DNA of 64,000 nucleotides, taken from contig WYBU01000122.1 of assembly GCA_011525745.1 (NCBI GenBank), positions 38,463 to 102,462 of the forward strand, in the 5' to 3' direction. The notes beneath the pieces were generated by a model. It did not search any database. It was not told the DNA's origin and saw only the letters and a program-made list of their open reading frames with translations. Each line of letters begins with the position of its first letter. Position 1 is the stretch's first letter. This stretch comes from Planctomycetaceae bacterium (lineage in GTDB: Bacteria; Planctomycetota; Phycisphaerae; UBA1845; UTPLA1). The translations under genes were made by a program, and so were the position numbers. Shown one piece after another: positions 26,422 to 36,513 of the stretch.

Positions 26422-27282
26422 TCACGGGCGATCGTAAATCGGCTTGTCGGGCCAGCAGTCCATCCGCCAGCTCTCGCCGCGCAGGACCCAATAGCCGGGA
26501 TACTGAGCGGAATTGTCGCTCTGGCCCTGTAGGAAAATCGTATCCGCGTGCCCGTCAACGAAGAGCACGTTGAAGCGGTTGTTCTTTCGATGCCAGCCCG
26601 GCGTGGTGTAAGTCGTGTCGTTCCACTTGGCGACTTCGGCCACGGCCTCTTCGAGCAGCACCGTCTCGCCGCTGGACGGCACGCGCGTCCGCACGCGCAT
26701 GTAAGGTCCGTAGAAGTAGTTTGTGTATGGCGTGGCGCCCAGAAAGTCGATGTGGTTGTTCAGGCGGTAGCTGGTGCCCGTGATCTGCCAGACGTTGCGT
26801 CCCGCCCACTGCGGATCGAGGAAGTAGGGATCGAAGTTGACCGGAGCGGCGGGCACGTTCACGTCGGTCGGGCACTGGTACCACTCGAACCAGGTGTTGC
26901 GGGCGTTGCGAAAGACGTACTTGTTGAGAATGCGATTGTCGGCGACGAAATCGGGATGCGCGTAAACACCCACGCCGGTCCGCCCTCCGAATTCATATTC
27001 ACCGTCGTAAATCCAGTTGATCTCGGCCCGCGGATGTATGGGCGTCGTGTACCCGCCGGGATCCTCGATGCTGTACGTGTCGAACGACTGGCCGAGCGAG
27101 CGCATGTTGGCGATGCACTTGATCTTGTGGCCCTCGGCCCGCGCGGACGACAGCGCCGGCAGCAGCACCGCGACCAGCACGGCGATGATGGCGATGACGA
27201 CCAGCAGTTCGATCAGCGTGAATGCAGAAGATTGCGTTTCAGCGCGCACGGCGCGCGGCGGGCGAGCGAAGCATCGGATCAT
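26422..27282 (-). CDS. Pseudopilin-like protein with prepilin cleavage motif
   Basis: A 286-residue member of the planctomycete pseudopilin-like group (DUF1559-related). The N-terminus has a basic leader, then SSAFTLIELLVVIAIIAVLVAVLLPALSSAR: F21 is the expected methylated residue, E25 the conserved glutamate, followed by one hydrophobic helix. The residue before the cut is Ala20 rather than the usual Gly, which may lower processing. The C-terminal NVLFVDGHADTIFLQ resembles the H-x-DG signature. ATG 27282 has GGAG 10 bp upstream. No secretion-system genes adjoin it; the protein is likely surface-anchored with unknown role. Confidence 0.8.
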   Translation of the reverse strand: MIRCFARPPRAVRAETQSSAFTLIELLVVIAIIAVLVAVLLPALSSARAEGHKIKCIANMRSLGQSFDTYSIEDPGGYTTPIHPRAEINWIYDGEYEFGGRTGVGVYAHPDFVADNRILNKYVFRNARNTWFEWYQCPTDVNVPAAPVNFDPYFLDPQWAGRNVWQITGTSYRLNNHIDFLGATPYTNYFYGPYMRVRTRVPSSGETVLLEEAVAEVAKWNDTTYTTPGWHRKNNRFNVLFVDGHADTIFLQGQSDNSAQYPGYWVLRGESWRMDCWPDKPIYDRP

Positions 27283-27720
27283 GTTGTTACTCCACCCGGA
27301 TGCGAAATCACAGCCCCGACCGGCAGCGGAAGGCTCACGGTAAGGGGGCTGGAACGGCCTTGCTTGTAGCATACCATCGGGGGCCGGCTGTCCGCAATTG
27401 GCGCCCCAAGTCACTTCTCTACGAACCGTTCGGCCATGACGCACGATCCTTCGGGCATACGAACCCTGTCGTGATCCGCGCTTCGGACTGCCGCGCCGTT
27501 TGAAATGTGCCACTCTGGCAGACCAAATGTGATCGCTCACACGTCGTAAGTCGCGTTGCCGCGACCCGATAGCAACACGCGGGCGGACCGGTACGGCGCT
27601 TGCTATTCTCCCCATATCGTGACAGGCGACCGGCCTGGTGTGCACCCGCCGGTTGTCCGCCGCCGCCGCGCGACGGAGCCGCGCCGTGGTCGTTTCGTAG
27701 GTCTCAGGAGATGAGGACCC
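27283..27720. other. 438-bp divergent intergenic region
   Basis: It lies between the pseudopilin and YugP-like genes, which are divergent. I find no convincing ORF, repeat or consensus promoter. The 3' end carries AGGAG and GAGG just before the start at 27721. Confidence 0.4.
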
Positions 27721-28446
27721 ATGCTTGCGTTTTATTTCGATCCCATGTACTTCGTGTTCGTCGGACCGGCGATTCTGCTGGCGCTCTGGGCGCAGCTTCG
27801 CGTTAAATCGGCGTTCGCATCCGCCTCGCAGATCGGCAACGCGCGCAACATGAGCGGGGCCGAGGCCGCACGGCGGATTCTCCTGAACGCCGGAATCGAC
27901 GACGTGGGAATTGAAGAGTCGCACGGAATGTTGTCCGACCACTACGACCCGCGGGCGCGGGTGCTGCGGCTCAGCCCGGAAGTCTATCACGGCCGGTCGC
28001 TCGCGTCGGTCGGCGTCGCCGCCCACGAAGCCGGACACGCCATTCAGCATGCCTGCAGCTACTCGATGCTTCGGCTGCGCAGCGGGCTGGTTCCGCTGGC
28101 CAGCGCCGGCGGAATGCTGTCGTGGCTGTTCATCTTCGGCGGCTTCGTACTGATGTCGGCGTCCGGCGCGCCGGGAATCGGCCAGGCGGTGCTGTTGTTG
28201 GGCATCGGGCTGTTCGGACTGACGGTGCTGTTTCAGATCGTGAACCTGCCGGTTGAGTTCGACGCCAGCCGCCGTGCGAAAGCGGTGCTCGTCGACTATG
28301 GCATCGTCTCGCCGCAGGAGCTGTCGCCGGTCAACTCCGTGCTCAGCGCCGCGGCGCTGACCTACGTAGCCGCCACGCTCTCGGCCGTGCTGACGCTGCT
28401 GTACTACCTCTATCGCGCGGGCCTGCTGGGCGGCCGGCGGGATTGA
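27721..28446 (+). CDS. YugP-like membrane zinc metallopeptidase (Zn_peptidase_2)
   Basis: A 241-residue membrane protease-like protein. A first helix (about 9-25) precedes the zinc motif HEAGH at 102-106 (in VAAHEAGHAIQHA), followed by two or three helices (about 118-175) and NLPVEFDASRRAKAVL, where the glutamate is the likely third zinc ligand, as in the Zn_peptidase_2 (YugP) family. A final helix sits near 210-235. Substrates of this family are not established. The length matches the family. It is monocistronic and convergent with the ABC permease gene. Confidence 0.88.
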   Translation: MLAFYFDPMYFVFVGPAILLALWAQLRVKSAFASASQIGNARNMSGAEAARRILLNAGIDDVGIEESHGMLSDHYDPRARVLRLSPEVYHGRSLASVGVAAHEAGHAIQHACSYSMLRLRSGLVPLASAGGMLSWLFIFGGFVLMSASGAPGIGQAVLLLGIGLFGLTVLFQIVNLPVEFDASRRAKAVLVDYGIVSPQELSPVNSVLSAAALTYVAATLSAVLTLLYYLYRAGLLGGRRD

Positions 28447-28563
28447 TGGTCGATCTAACCGGATAAGCCCATCCGCGCGCGCCGTTGCGCCACGTGCGGC
28501 TGAACGTGATTGCGGACAATGGCCGCCACCGGAATCGTCCAGAATCTGCTTTCGCTGACACCA

Positions 28564-28657
28564 CAGCGATGGATGACGGAGAGTCGGCCCTTCGGGCCGG
28601 TCTCCCGGCCCTCGCCAGACACGTTCTTCGGAATCGCAAAGCCCGCCGCGCGAGGGC
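28564..28657. repeat. CAGCGATGGATG element plus stem-loop with conserved loop
   Basis: The segment starting CAGCGATGGATG and containing CGGCCCTTCGGGCCGG resembles 42175-42240. It is followed by arms GCCCTCGC (28608-28615) and GCGAGGGC (28650-28657) whose loop contains TTCTTCGGAATCGC, matching the loop at 39425-39477. The 308-bp gap 28447-28754 holds no gene. Confidence 0.65.
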
Positions 28658-28754
28658 TTGATCGAGGCGCCCGGCCGAAAGGCTTTGCTGATTTCTGAAC
28701 GATTTCACACGCTGAGAGCCGATGGCTGAAGGCTAACTAAGTACAACTGTTCCC

Positions 28755-29978
<1,224 letters not shown>

Positions 29979-30302
29979 GGCGGCCACAGTATAGTCGAGT
30001 GCGGGCGCGGCGGAGGATTCGTCGAAACGTCGAAACGAAAGGCAAGGGAGCAGGGAACAGTAGAAAGGTACGAACGTACGAAGCCACAGCGCAGGCTGCG
30101 CCCGCAATCAGGATTGCGCGTCCATGTTGTCCGCGCCGCCCATTGGGTCCGCCCCGTCCACCGTCGCGCAACGGCGCACACGGCTGGAATCCCGCCTGCG
30201 CGGGAATGACGGCGTCATCCCGAGAACCTGACTACCGACAACGGCCTTCAGCTTATCGCTTATGGCTGGCGGTCTGCATGGCGGACCCTGCCGGCGGAGG
30301 GC
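29979..30302. other. 324-bp intergenic region with one hairpin repeat
   Basis: No gene is visible. A TATACT box on the minus strand (29993-29988) may serve the permease. A hairpin of the ATTCCCGCG family lies at 30185-30212 (GGAATCCCGCC, then GCGGGAATGACGG), related to 15885 and 48253. Confidence 0.5.
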
Positions 30303-31241
30303 TTACACTTCACGGCGCCTCATCGCTTCCCGCACCTGGCCGCGGGCCTTTTTCAGCAGCCCTTCGGCGCGCGGACGGTCGACGCCGCGATGATGCATCA
30401 CGAGCGCCACTTTCACCTGCCCCCGCGCGCGCTTCAGCAGCGACGACGACGCCTCGTACGACAGGCCGGTCAACGTCGCCAGAGTGCGCGCGGCGCGATC
30501 GGTCAGCTTGCGGCAGGCGTAGCTGTTGAGGTCGACCATCAGGTTCTCGTACACCTTGCCCATCCGCACCATCGCCAGCGTCGTGACCGTGTTGAGCACC
30601 ATCTTGGTCGCCAAACCGGCCTTCATCCGCGTCGAGCCGGTCAGCGCTTCCGGACCGGTCAGCACGCGGACGTCGACGTCGGCTTCCGGCCGCACGTGCC
30701 GCCGCGCCACGCACGCCAGAAACACCGTGCGCGCCCCGCGCCGGCGCGCGGCCCGCAGCGCGCCGTGAACGTAGGGCGTCGTGCCGCCCGTGGCGATGCC
30801 GAACACCACGTCTTTGCGGCCCACGCGATTCTGGCGGATGGCCGCCGCGCCGGCCGCTTCGTCGTCCTCGGCCCCTTCGACCGCGCGCACCAGCGCGCGG
30901 CGTCCGCCGGCGATGATGCCCTGCACCATCTCCGGCGGCGAGCGGAACGTCGGCGGACACTCGGCCGCGTCGAGCACGCCGAGCCGTCCGCTCGTTCCGG
31001 CGCCGACGTAGAGCAAACGCCCGCCGGCATTCCAGGCGTCGACGATCAACTCGATGGCCCGCAGGATGTCGCGCCGGGCGGCGCGGACGGCTTCGGCGGC
31101 CCGCCGGTCCTCGGCGTTGAGCAGGTCGAAGGCCTCCGCCGTCGAAAGCGTGTCGAGCCGCATCGACCCCGTCAGGCGCTGCTCGGTGAGCAGATGCCCG
31201 CGGCGCAGCGGCGGCGATCGGCGGCGTGCGGTTCGCGTCAT
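30303..31241 (-). CDS. murQ: N-acetylmuramic acid 6-phosphate etherase
   Basis: A 312-residue cytoplasmic SIS-domain enzyme that cleaves the lactyl ether of MurNAc-6-phosphate to GlcNAc-6-phosphate in cell-wall recycling. The signature GAGTSGRLGVLDAAECPPTF is complete, with E94 as the probable catalytic acid; GIATGGTTPYVHGAL, TGSTRMKAG and KVYENLMVDLN follow in family order. ATG 31241 starts the family-like N-terminus (LLTEQRLTGSMRLDTLST). The C-terminus is Arg/Lys-rich. No anhMurNAc kinase or MurP is adjacent. It indicates that the organism handles peptidoglycan, consistent with current views of planctomycetes. Confidence 0.93.
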   Translation of the reverse strand: MTRTARRRSPPLRRGHLLTEQRLTGSMRLDTLSTAEAFDLLNAEDRRAAEAVRAARRDILRAIELIVDAWNAGGRLLYVGAGTSGRLGVLDAAECPPTFRSPPEMVQGIIAGGRRALVRAVEGAEDDEAAGAAAIRQNRVGRKDVVFGIATGGTTPYVHGALRAARRRGARTVFLACVARRHVRPEADVDVRVLTGPEALTGSTRMKAGLATKMVLNTVTTLAMVRMGKVYENLMVDLNSYACRKLTDRAARTLATLTGLSYEASSSLLKRARGQVKVALVMHHRGVDRPRAEGLLKKARGQVREAMRRREV

Positions 31242-31307
31242 GCGGCATTCGATACCGCCGGAGCGACGAAATTGGAAGCGCGGCCATAGCGTTCCGACCC
31301 GCGCTTG

Positions 31308-32090
31308 CGCCCGGCGTCCTGATGCGCGCGGGCGGCAAGCCCGTGCCACGCGACATTCCGAGCCGCGCAGCGTAAGCAAGCGGGATATGCAAGCCGGAAG
31401 GAAAATGACCCGTCCCCTCGCCCACGGGCGCCCCGGTAGGGTGGGTTGTACTCAACCCACCATTGCTCGCCCACGGGCACCCGGGTAGGGTGGGTTGTAC
31501 TCAACCCACCATTGCTCGCCCACGGGCGCCCGAAGCCTGACGGCGCGCCGCATGCGCCCTGCGCGTTCGGGCGTTTGCGTCGACGACTTGGCCGCCCGAT
31601 CCCGCTCGCTCACGCCTCGCGGCTCGATCGGCCGCTGCACTGGCGCTTCGCGGCTCGGATCATCCCCGGGCTTTCGCCCGGTGTCCTGATGCGCGCAGGC
31701 GGCAAGCCCGTGCCACGCGCCATTCCGAGCCGCGCAGCGTAAGCAAGCGGGATCCGCAAGCCGGAAGAGAAAGTGACCCGTCCCCTCGCGCACGTGCGCC
31801 CGGGTAGGGTGGGTTGTACTCAACCCACCATTGCTCGCCCACGGGCACCCGGGTAGGGTGGGTTGTACTCAACCCACCATTGCTCGCGCACCGGCGCCCG
31901 AAGCCTGACGGCGCGCCGCACGCGCCCCGCGCGTTCGAGTGTCGCAGTCGCGGTCTTGGCCGCCCGATCCCGCTCGCTGACGCCTCGCGGCTCGGATCGG
32001 CCGCTGCACTGTCGCTTCGCGGCTCGGATCATCCCCGGGCTTGCGCCCGGTGTCCCGATGCGCGCAGGCGGCAAGCTGGCGCCGCGCGAG
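31308..32090. repeat. Two tandem copies of a 367-369 bp composite element
   Basis: The block beginning CGCCCGGCGTCCTGATGCGC starts at 31308, 31675 and, truncated, 32044. Each full copy contains in order: a CCCGTGCCACGCG module, a CCGAGCCGCGCAGCGTAAGC module, two 49-bp hairpin units, CGAAGCCTGACGGCGCGCCG, and CGCTCGC/TCGCGGCTCGGATC modules. It fills the 887-bp gap between divergent murQ and def. An inverted single copy lies at 35011-35290. Confidence 0.88.
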
Positions 32091-32128
32091 TTCCATATGA
32101 TGCACCGCTTCCGACCAGGACCATTAGA

Positions 32129-32680
32129 ATGCCCCGCATGAAGCCCGGCCAGATTGATCCTGCGAAACTGCGCATCATCCTCTATCCCGATCCGCGCCTG
32201 CGCGTCCGCTGCCGGCCGGTCGAGCGCTTCGACGAACTGCTGGCCGCCGTGGCCGCTCGCATGATCGACTTGATGCACGCGGCCGAGGGCGTCGGGCTGG
32301 CCGCGCCCCAGGTCGGCCTGCCCTGGCGTCTGTTCGTCTGCCAGCCCGACAAGGAGCGTCCCCCCAGCGTGATCGTCAACCCCGTACTCGAGCACAGCGC
32401 CGCGACGATCGCCTCGCCGGAGGGCTGCTTGTCGATCCCCGAGGTGACGGTCGAGATGATCCGCGCCGCGCGGTGCGAACTGACCGCCCGCGACCTGAAC
32501 GGCCGCGAGATCCGCTCCTCCGGCGACGCCCTGGCCGCGCGGGTGTGGCAGCACGAGACCGATCATCTCAACGGTCGCCTGATCATCGACCGCATGAGCG
32601 AGACGGAAAAAATCGCCAATCGCAAGAAGCTGCGGGAGCTGGAGCAGAAGTTTGAACGGGCAAAGAAGAAGCGGGTGTAA
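32129..32680 (+). CDS. def: Peptide deformylase
   Basis: A 183-residue metalloenzyme that removes the N-formyl group from nascent proteins. All three motifs are intact: GVGLAAPQVG (54-63), EGCLSIP with metal ligand C100, and HETDHLNG with ligands H142 and H146 and catalytic E143. The start ATG 32129 has AGGA 8 bp upstream; ATG 32138 is a weaker alternative. A lysine-rich tail (about 162-183) is usual for some bacterial forms. No fmt gene adjoins it, which is the common partner elsewhere. The frame reading through the upstream repeats is spurious. Confidence 0.95.
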   Translation: MPRMKPGQIDPAKLRIILYPDPRLRVRCRPVERFDELLAAVAARMIDLMHAAEGVGLAAPQVGLPWRLFVCQPDKERPPSVIVNPVLEHSAATIASPEGCLSIPEVTVEMIRAARCELTARDLNGREIRSSGDALAARVWQHETDHLNGRLIIDRMSETEKIANRKKLRELEQKFERAKKKRV

Positions 32681-32770
32681 GCGCGATATTGCGACGATTG
32701 TGCCAGGTACCTCGCGACAGACAATTGATCGTCATCTTTGCCAGGAGGATTGGCTGCAACGCTCGCCAGA

Positions 32771-33844
32771 TCAAACCAACATGCGGCGGATGTTCTCCGC
32801 CGTCACCGGCCGGATCACGCCGCGCTCGGTGATCAGGGCGGTGATGTACTCCGCCGGCGTCACGTCGAAGGCGGGGCTGTAGCAGGCCACGTCGGCCGGG
32901 GCGGTGCGGCGGCCGAAGCCGGCGCGGATTTCGTCCGGATCGCGCTGTTCGATGGGGATACGCGAACCGTCGGGAATCGACAGATCGAACGTGGAACTCG
33001 GCGCCGCCACGCAGAACGGAACGCCGTGCGCGCGGGCCAGCACCGCCACGCCATAGGTGCCGATCTTGTTCGCCACGTCGCCGTTGGCGGCGATGCGATC
33101 GGCGCCCGTGACGACGAGTTGCACGCGCCCCTCGCGCATCACCTGCGCCGCGACGCTGTCGCAGATCAGCGTCGTCTCGATGCCCGCCTGCATCAACTCC
33201 CACGCCGTCAGCCGCGCCCCTTGAAGCAGCGGACGGGTCTCGTCGACATACGCGCGAAAACGCCGGCCGGCCTCGTGCGCGGCGTACATCAGCGCCAGCG
33301 CCGTGCCGTATTCCGACGTGGCCAGCGCACCGGCGTTGCAGTGCGTCAGCACGCCGCCGCCGTCGGGGATCAACTCCATGCCGAAGCGGCCGATGGCGCG
33401 GCACATGGCGGCGTCTTCGTCGCGGATGACGTGCGCCTCGGCCAGCAGCGCTTCGCGGGCTTCATCGAGCGAATGGCCGCGCAGCGCATCGGCCCGACGA
33501 CGCATCCGATCCAGCGCCCAGAAAAGATTGACCGCCGTCGGCCGCGAGCCGGCCAGGTAATCGCAGACCTCGGCGACGCGTGGCGGCCAGTCGCGCGTGG
33601 GCTTTTCCCAACCGCGGCCCAGGCCGAGGACCACGCCGTAAGCGGCCGAGACGCCGATGGCCGGCGCGCCGCGGACGGCCAGGCGGCGGATGGCGTCGAA
33701 CAGCGTGGGCAGATCGCGACAGGCAATCCAGCGGAGTTCGCCGGGCAGCAGCGTCTGGTCGATCAGTTCGAGGCAGCCGTCGGTACCGCCGATCCAGCGC
33801 AGCGGACGGAGCGGTTCGGCGGCGGGGGTGCGAGTGGCGTTCAT
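32771..33844 (-). CDS. mtnA: Methylthioribose-1-phosphate isomerase
   Basis: A 357-residue eIF2B-related isomerase of the methionine salvage pathway converting methylthioribose-1-phosphate to methylthioribulose-1-phosphate. RGAPAIG near 59-64, catalytic C169 (HCNAGALAT) and D249 (TGADRIAANGDVANKIG) are all present, and the ETRP(L)LQGARLTAWEL signature at about 202-216 is intact. ATG 33844 is preferred; the frame extends to 33901. A TATACT box (33856-33851) ends 6 bp before the ATG, so transcription may start at the codon itself. No other mtn gene is in the window. Confidence 0.93.
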   Translation of the reverse strand: MNATRTPAAEPLRPLRWIGGTDGCLELIDQTLLPGELRWIACRDLPTLFDAIRRLAVRGAPAIGVSAAYGVVLGLGRGWEKPTRDWPPRVAEVCDYLAGSRPTAVNLFWALDRMRRRADALRGHSLDEAREALLAEAHVIRDEDAAMCRAIGRFGMELIPDGGGVLTHCNAGALATSEYGTALALMYAAHEAGRRFRAYVDETRPLLQGARLTAWELMQAGIETTLICDSVAAQVMREGRVQLVVTGADRIAANGDVANKIGTYGVAVLARAHGVPFCVAAPSSTFDLSIPDGSRIPIEQRDPDEIRAGFGRRTAPADVACYSPAFDVTPAEYITALITERGVIRPVTAENIRRMLV

Positions 33845-33914
33845 CGGTGCAGTATAGATGCGCGCGTCACTCAGAGCCGCATGTACAAGGGCTGCGGTCA
33901 TTGTGCGCTGTGAG

Positions 33915-33949
33915 GTTGACCCCGGCGATTGTGCATGGGGCTTGGATCA
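33915..33949. repeat. TGATCCAAGCC-family repeat at the PHP gene stop codon
   Basis: Read on the minus strand it begins TGATCCAAGCCCCATGCACA and ends GGGGTCAAC. Its first three bases are the stop codon of the PHP gene. A second copy lies at 43999-44033. Confidence 0.75.
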
Positions 33950-34891
33950 TCGTGTGGGCGGTGTTTCAGAGATTGGCATGGCGGACCCGACGCCTGGGGC
34001 GCGATCCGCCTCGGCGTTGCGTCGCGCGCGCAGCGCTTCCAGGTGTTCATAAAGAATGTGCGCTTTCGAAAACCCCACCGCGATGCGCGGCGGCGCGACG
34101 CCGGGGCGGCCGTGGTAGTCCGATCCGCCGGTCAGCGCCAGATCCAGCCGCCGGGCGGCTTCGACGCACCAGCGAGTGTCGCGCGGTTGATGATCGGGGT
34201 GATACGCTTCGACGGCGTCGAGTCCGAGGTCCTTCAGGCGGGCCAGCAGCGTCTCGAGTTCGCGCTGCGCGCCGCAGTGCAGATGCGAGGGATGAGCCAG
34301 CGAAGCCACGCCGCCCGCTGCGTGAATCAACGCCAGCGCCTCGCGTGCCGACAACGTACGGCGCGCCACGTAGGCCGCACTCCCGCGGGCCAGCAGCCGG
34401 TCGAATGCCGCGCGAAACGACGGCACGTAACCCGCGCGGACCAACGCCAGGGCGATGTGCGGCCGGCCGAGAACATGGGCGGTTCCGCGATCGCGCTCGA
34501 TGGCGTCGCGCAGTTCCGGATCGTTGCGCATGTCCATACCCAGGGCGGCCAGACGATCAAGAATCGCGGCGTTGCGCTCCCGCCGCCAGCGGATGATCCG
34601 ATCGAGCGCCTGGTGCAATTCCTGACAATCCGGGTCGATGAAATAGCCCAGCAGATGCAGTGTGTGCGGCTCGAAGCGGGCCGACAACTCGATGCCCGGC
34701 ACAAACTCCATACCCGCTTCCGCCGCCGCGCGGGCCGCTTCGGCGAGGCCGGTCGTCGTGTCGTGATCGGTCAGCGCCACCGCCGACAGCCGCCGGGCGG
34801 CGGCCAGGCGCATCAACTCGGCCGGCGGATGAACGCCATCGGAGGCGGTCGAGTGCATGTGCAGATCGATGAAGCGGCGGGGATCGGACAC
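33947..34891 (-). CDS. PHP-domain phosphoesterase (COG0613-like)
   Basis: A 314-residue PHP protein. Metal ligands are visible in FIDLHMHSTASDG, LTDHDTTTG, PGIELSAR, LAHPSHLH and GSDYHGR, the order seen in PHP phosphoesterases such as E. coli YciV (RNase AM), which degrade short RNAs or 3',5'-nucleotides. The exact substrate is uncertain. No ATG precedes the domain; GTG 34891 (then TCCGATCCC) is the best start, but its ribosome-binding site is weak, and the open frame to 35161 crosses repeats. The stop codon is the edge of a repeat. It lies between mtnA and lpxA on the same strand. Confidence 0.8.
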   Translation of the reverse strand: MSDPRRFIDLHMHSTASDGVHPPAELMRLAAARRLSAVALTDHDTTTGLAEAARAAAEAGMEFVPGIELSARFEPHTLHLLGYFIDPDCQELHQALDRIIRWRRERNAAILDRLAALGMDMRNDPELRDAIERDRGTAHVLGRPHIALALVRAGYVPSFRAAFDRLLARGSAAYVARRTLSAREALALIHAAGGVASLAHPSHLHCGAQRELETLLARLKDLGLDAVEAYHPDHQPRDTRWCVEAARRLDLALTGGSDYHGRPGVAPPRIAVGFSKAHILYEHLEALRARRNAEADRAPGVGSAMPISETPPTR

Positions 34892-35010
34892 GATGGATAT
34901 CTTCGGTGCTCGTTGCCGAAAGTGAAAGCGGCGCGTGGCACGGCCGGGGCCTTGCGCGATTCGATCCCGCGATTCGGCCCGGCCCGAGCCGCCAGCGCCA
35001 ACGCCGCGGC

Positions 35011-35290
35011 TGATCCGAGCCGCGAAGCGTAAGCGAGCGGCCAATCCGAGCCGCGAAACGTAAGCGAGCGGGATCGGGCGGCCAAGACGTCGACGCGGAC
35101 GCCCGAACGCGCAAAGCGCATGCGGCGCGCCGTCAGGCTTCGGGCGCCGGTGCGCGAGCAATGGTGGGTTGAGTACAATCCACCCTACCCGGGCACACGT
35201 GCGCGAGGGGCCGGGTCATTTCCCTTCCGGCTTGCATATCCCGCTTGCTTACGCTGCGCGGCTCGGATCAATTCGCGTGGCGCCAGCTTA
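35011..35290. repeat. Inverted copy of the composite repeat element
   Basis: Two TGATCCGAGCCGCGAAGCGT-type modules (35011, 35044), then the complement of the CCTGACGGCG module, one inverted 49-bp hairpin unit (35153-35190, one arm base changed), and the complement of the CCGCGCAGCGTAAGC module ending GGATCA at 35270. The module order mirrors 31308-32090. The 482-bp gap 34892-35373 holds no gene. Confidence 0.85.
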
Positions 35291-35373
35291 CAGATCGCGT
35301 GCGATGGACACTGACGCATTCGCAGAAAGGAATTCCCCGAACGCGCTCGATCGTGTCTCGTTGCGCCGCCGAG

Positions 35374-36204
35374 TCAGATCTCCGCCGCCTCCGCGTCTTC
35401 GGCCTGGGCCGCGTTGCGGCCGGCCGGATGCGGCGGTCCGATGATGCCGCGCTTGCTCGGCGCGCGAATGAACTCGAGGATGGCCCGGCCGGTGTTCGTT
35501 TTCACCTGCTCCGCCAGCGCCTCGACCGCTCGACCGAAAGTCATCCCCGAGCGGTAGAGCGTGCGATAGCTCAGCTTCACTTCGGCGATTTCCTCGCGAT
35601 TGAACTTGCCCGATCGCTTCAGCCCGACGGCGTTGTAACCGACGCACTCGCTTTCGCCCAGCGCCATGAAGTACGGCGGCGTGTCCTTCGTGATCCGCGT
35701 GCCCCCGCCGACCATCACGTAAGAACCGATGCGCACGAACTGATGCACCAGCGAATACCCGCTGATGATGGCGCAGTCGCCGATGATGACGTGCCCCGAC
35801 AGGCCCGTGCAGTTGTAAACCTTCACTTCGTCGCCCAGCTCGCAGTTATGCCCCACGTGCGAGTAGCCCAGCAGAAAGCACCGCTTGCCGATCGTCGTCC
35901 ACGATTCCGGCTGCGTCCCGCGATGAACGCTCGCGAATTCGCGGATGATCGTCCCGTCACCGACGCGGCAGTAGGACCGCTCGCCGCTGAAATGAAAGTC
36001 CTGCGGCACGTGGCCGACGACCGCGCCGGGGTGAATCTGGCAATCCGCCCCGATCTCGGTCCAGCCGGCCAGAAAGGCGTTGGGAAAGACCTTCGTCCGC
36101 GGTCCGACTCGGACCTGACCCTCGATCGTCACATACGGGCCGATGTCCGCGGTCGCGTCGATCTCCGCGTGGCGGTCAATGATGGCCGTGGGATGAATGG
36201 GCAT
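35374..36204 (-). CDS. lpxA: UDP-N-acetylglucosamine acyltransferase
   Basis: A 276-residue left-handed beta-helix enzyme that adds 3-hydroxyacyl chains to UDP-GlcNAc, the first step of lipid A synthesis. The hexapeptide repeats are clear from residue 1 (MPIHPTAIIDRHAEIDATADIG). H119 in SHVGHNC matches the catalytic histidine of E. coli LpxA (H125). LSGHVIIGDCAIISGYSLVHQFVRIG and PYFMALGES...GLKRSGKF complete the family pattern. ATG 36204 gives the standard N-terminus. It implies an outer membrane with lipid A. No lpxB, lpxD or fabZ is adjacent, so it is separated from the usual lpx cluster. Confidence 0.93.
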   Translation of the reverse strand: MPIHPTAIIDRHAEIDATADIGPYVTIEGQVRVGPRTKVFPNAFLAGWTEIGADCQIHPGAVVGHVPQDFHFSGERSYCRVGDGTIIREFASVHRGTQPESWTTIGKRCFLLGYSHVGHNCELGDEVKVYNCTGLSGHVIIGDCAIISGYSLVHQFVRIGSYVMVGGGTRITKDTPPYFMALGESECVGYNAVGLKRSGKFNREEIAEVKLSYRTLYRSGMTFGRAVEALAEQVKTNTGRAILEFIRAPSKRGIIGPPHPAGRNAAQAEDAEAAEI

Positions 36205-36272
36205 TCGATCAGCGTAGCGGCCGGCGGCAATCGCGCCAATTCGCACGTGCGACGGGGGCTGTGCCGGGGCGG

Positions 36273-36300
36273 TTGCATCCGCCGGGGAATGGGTTATAGT
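36273..36300 (+). promoter_or_regulatory. Sigma70-like promoter upstream of the PEP-CTERM gene
   Basis: TTGCAT (36273-36278) and TATAGT (36295-36300) with a 16-bp spacer. The predicted transcript has a leader of about 207 bases before ATG 36514; the leader shows no known riboswitch. The gap 36205-36513 holds no other feature. Confidence 0.4.
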
Positions 36301-36513
36301 CCCAGCCGTTTATAAGGCCGAGCCACGGTTGGCGTTCGTCCCACGAGCAAGGAATGCCGCCATGACGCACAGGCGGCGGGGGGGCCTGCCGCGATGGGAT
36401 TGTTCGCGCGCGTTCGTTCGTCGCGGCGGCGCCGAACCGGTATTCAACGGACGCACGCCAATCGCAATCGAGAGGGCGAGTCCTTTTCTTCAGCACGCAA
36501 GGAGCAACGTCGT

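Noticed and set aside
26422..28050. 542-codon version of the pseudopilin gene
   Set aside because: The extra 256 N-terminal codons cross a non-coding spacer and the start of the divergent YugP-like gene. The prepilin leader and ribosome-binding site fix the start at 27282.
31446..31742. Small ORFs reading VGWVVLNPP across the hairpin repeats
   Set aside because: These translate the 49-bp repeat itself at several loci and have no independent coding evidence.
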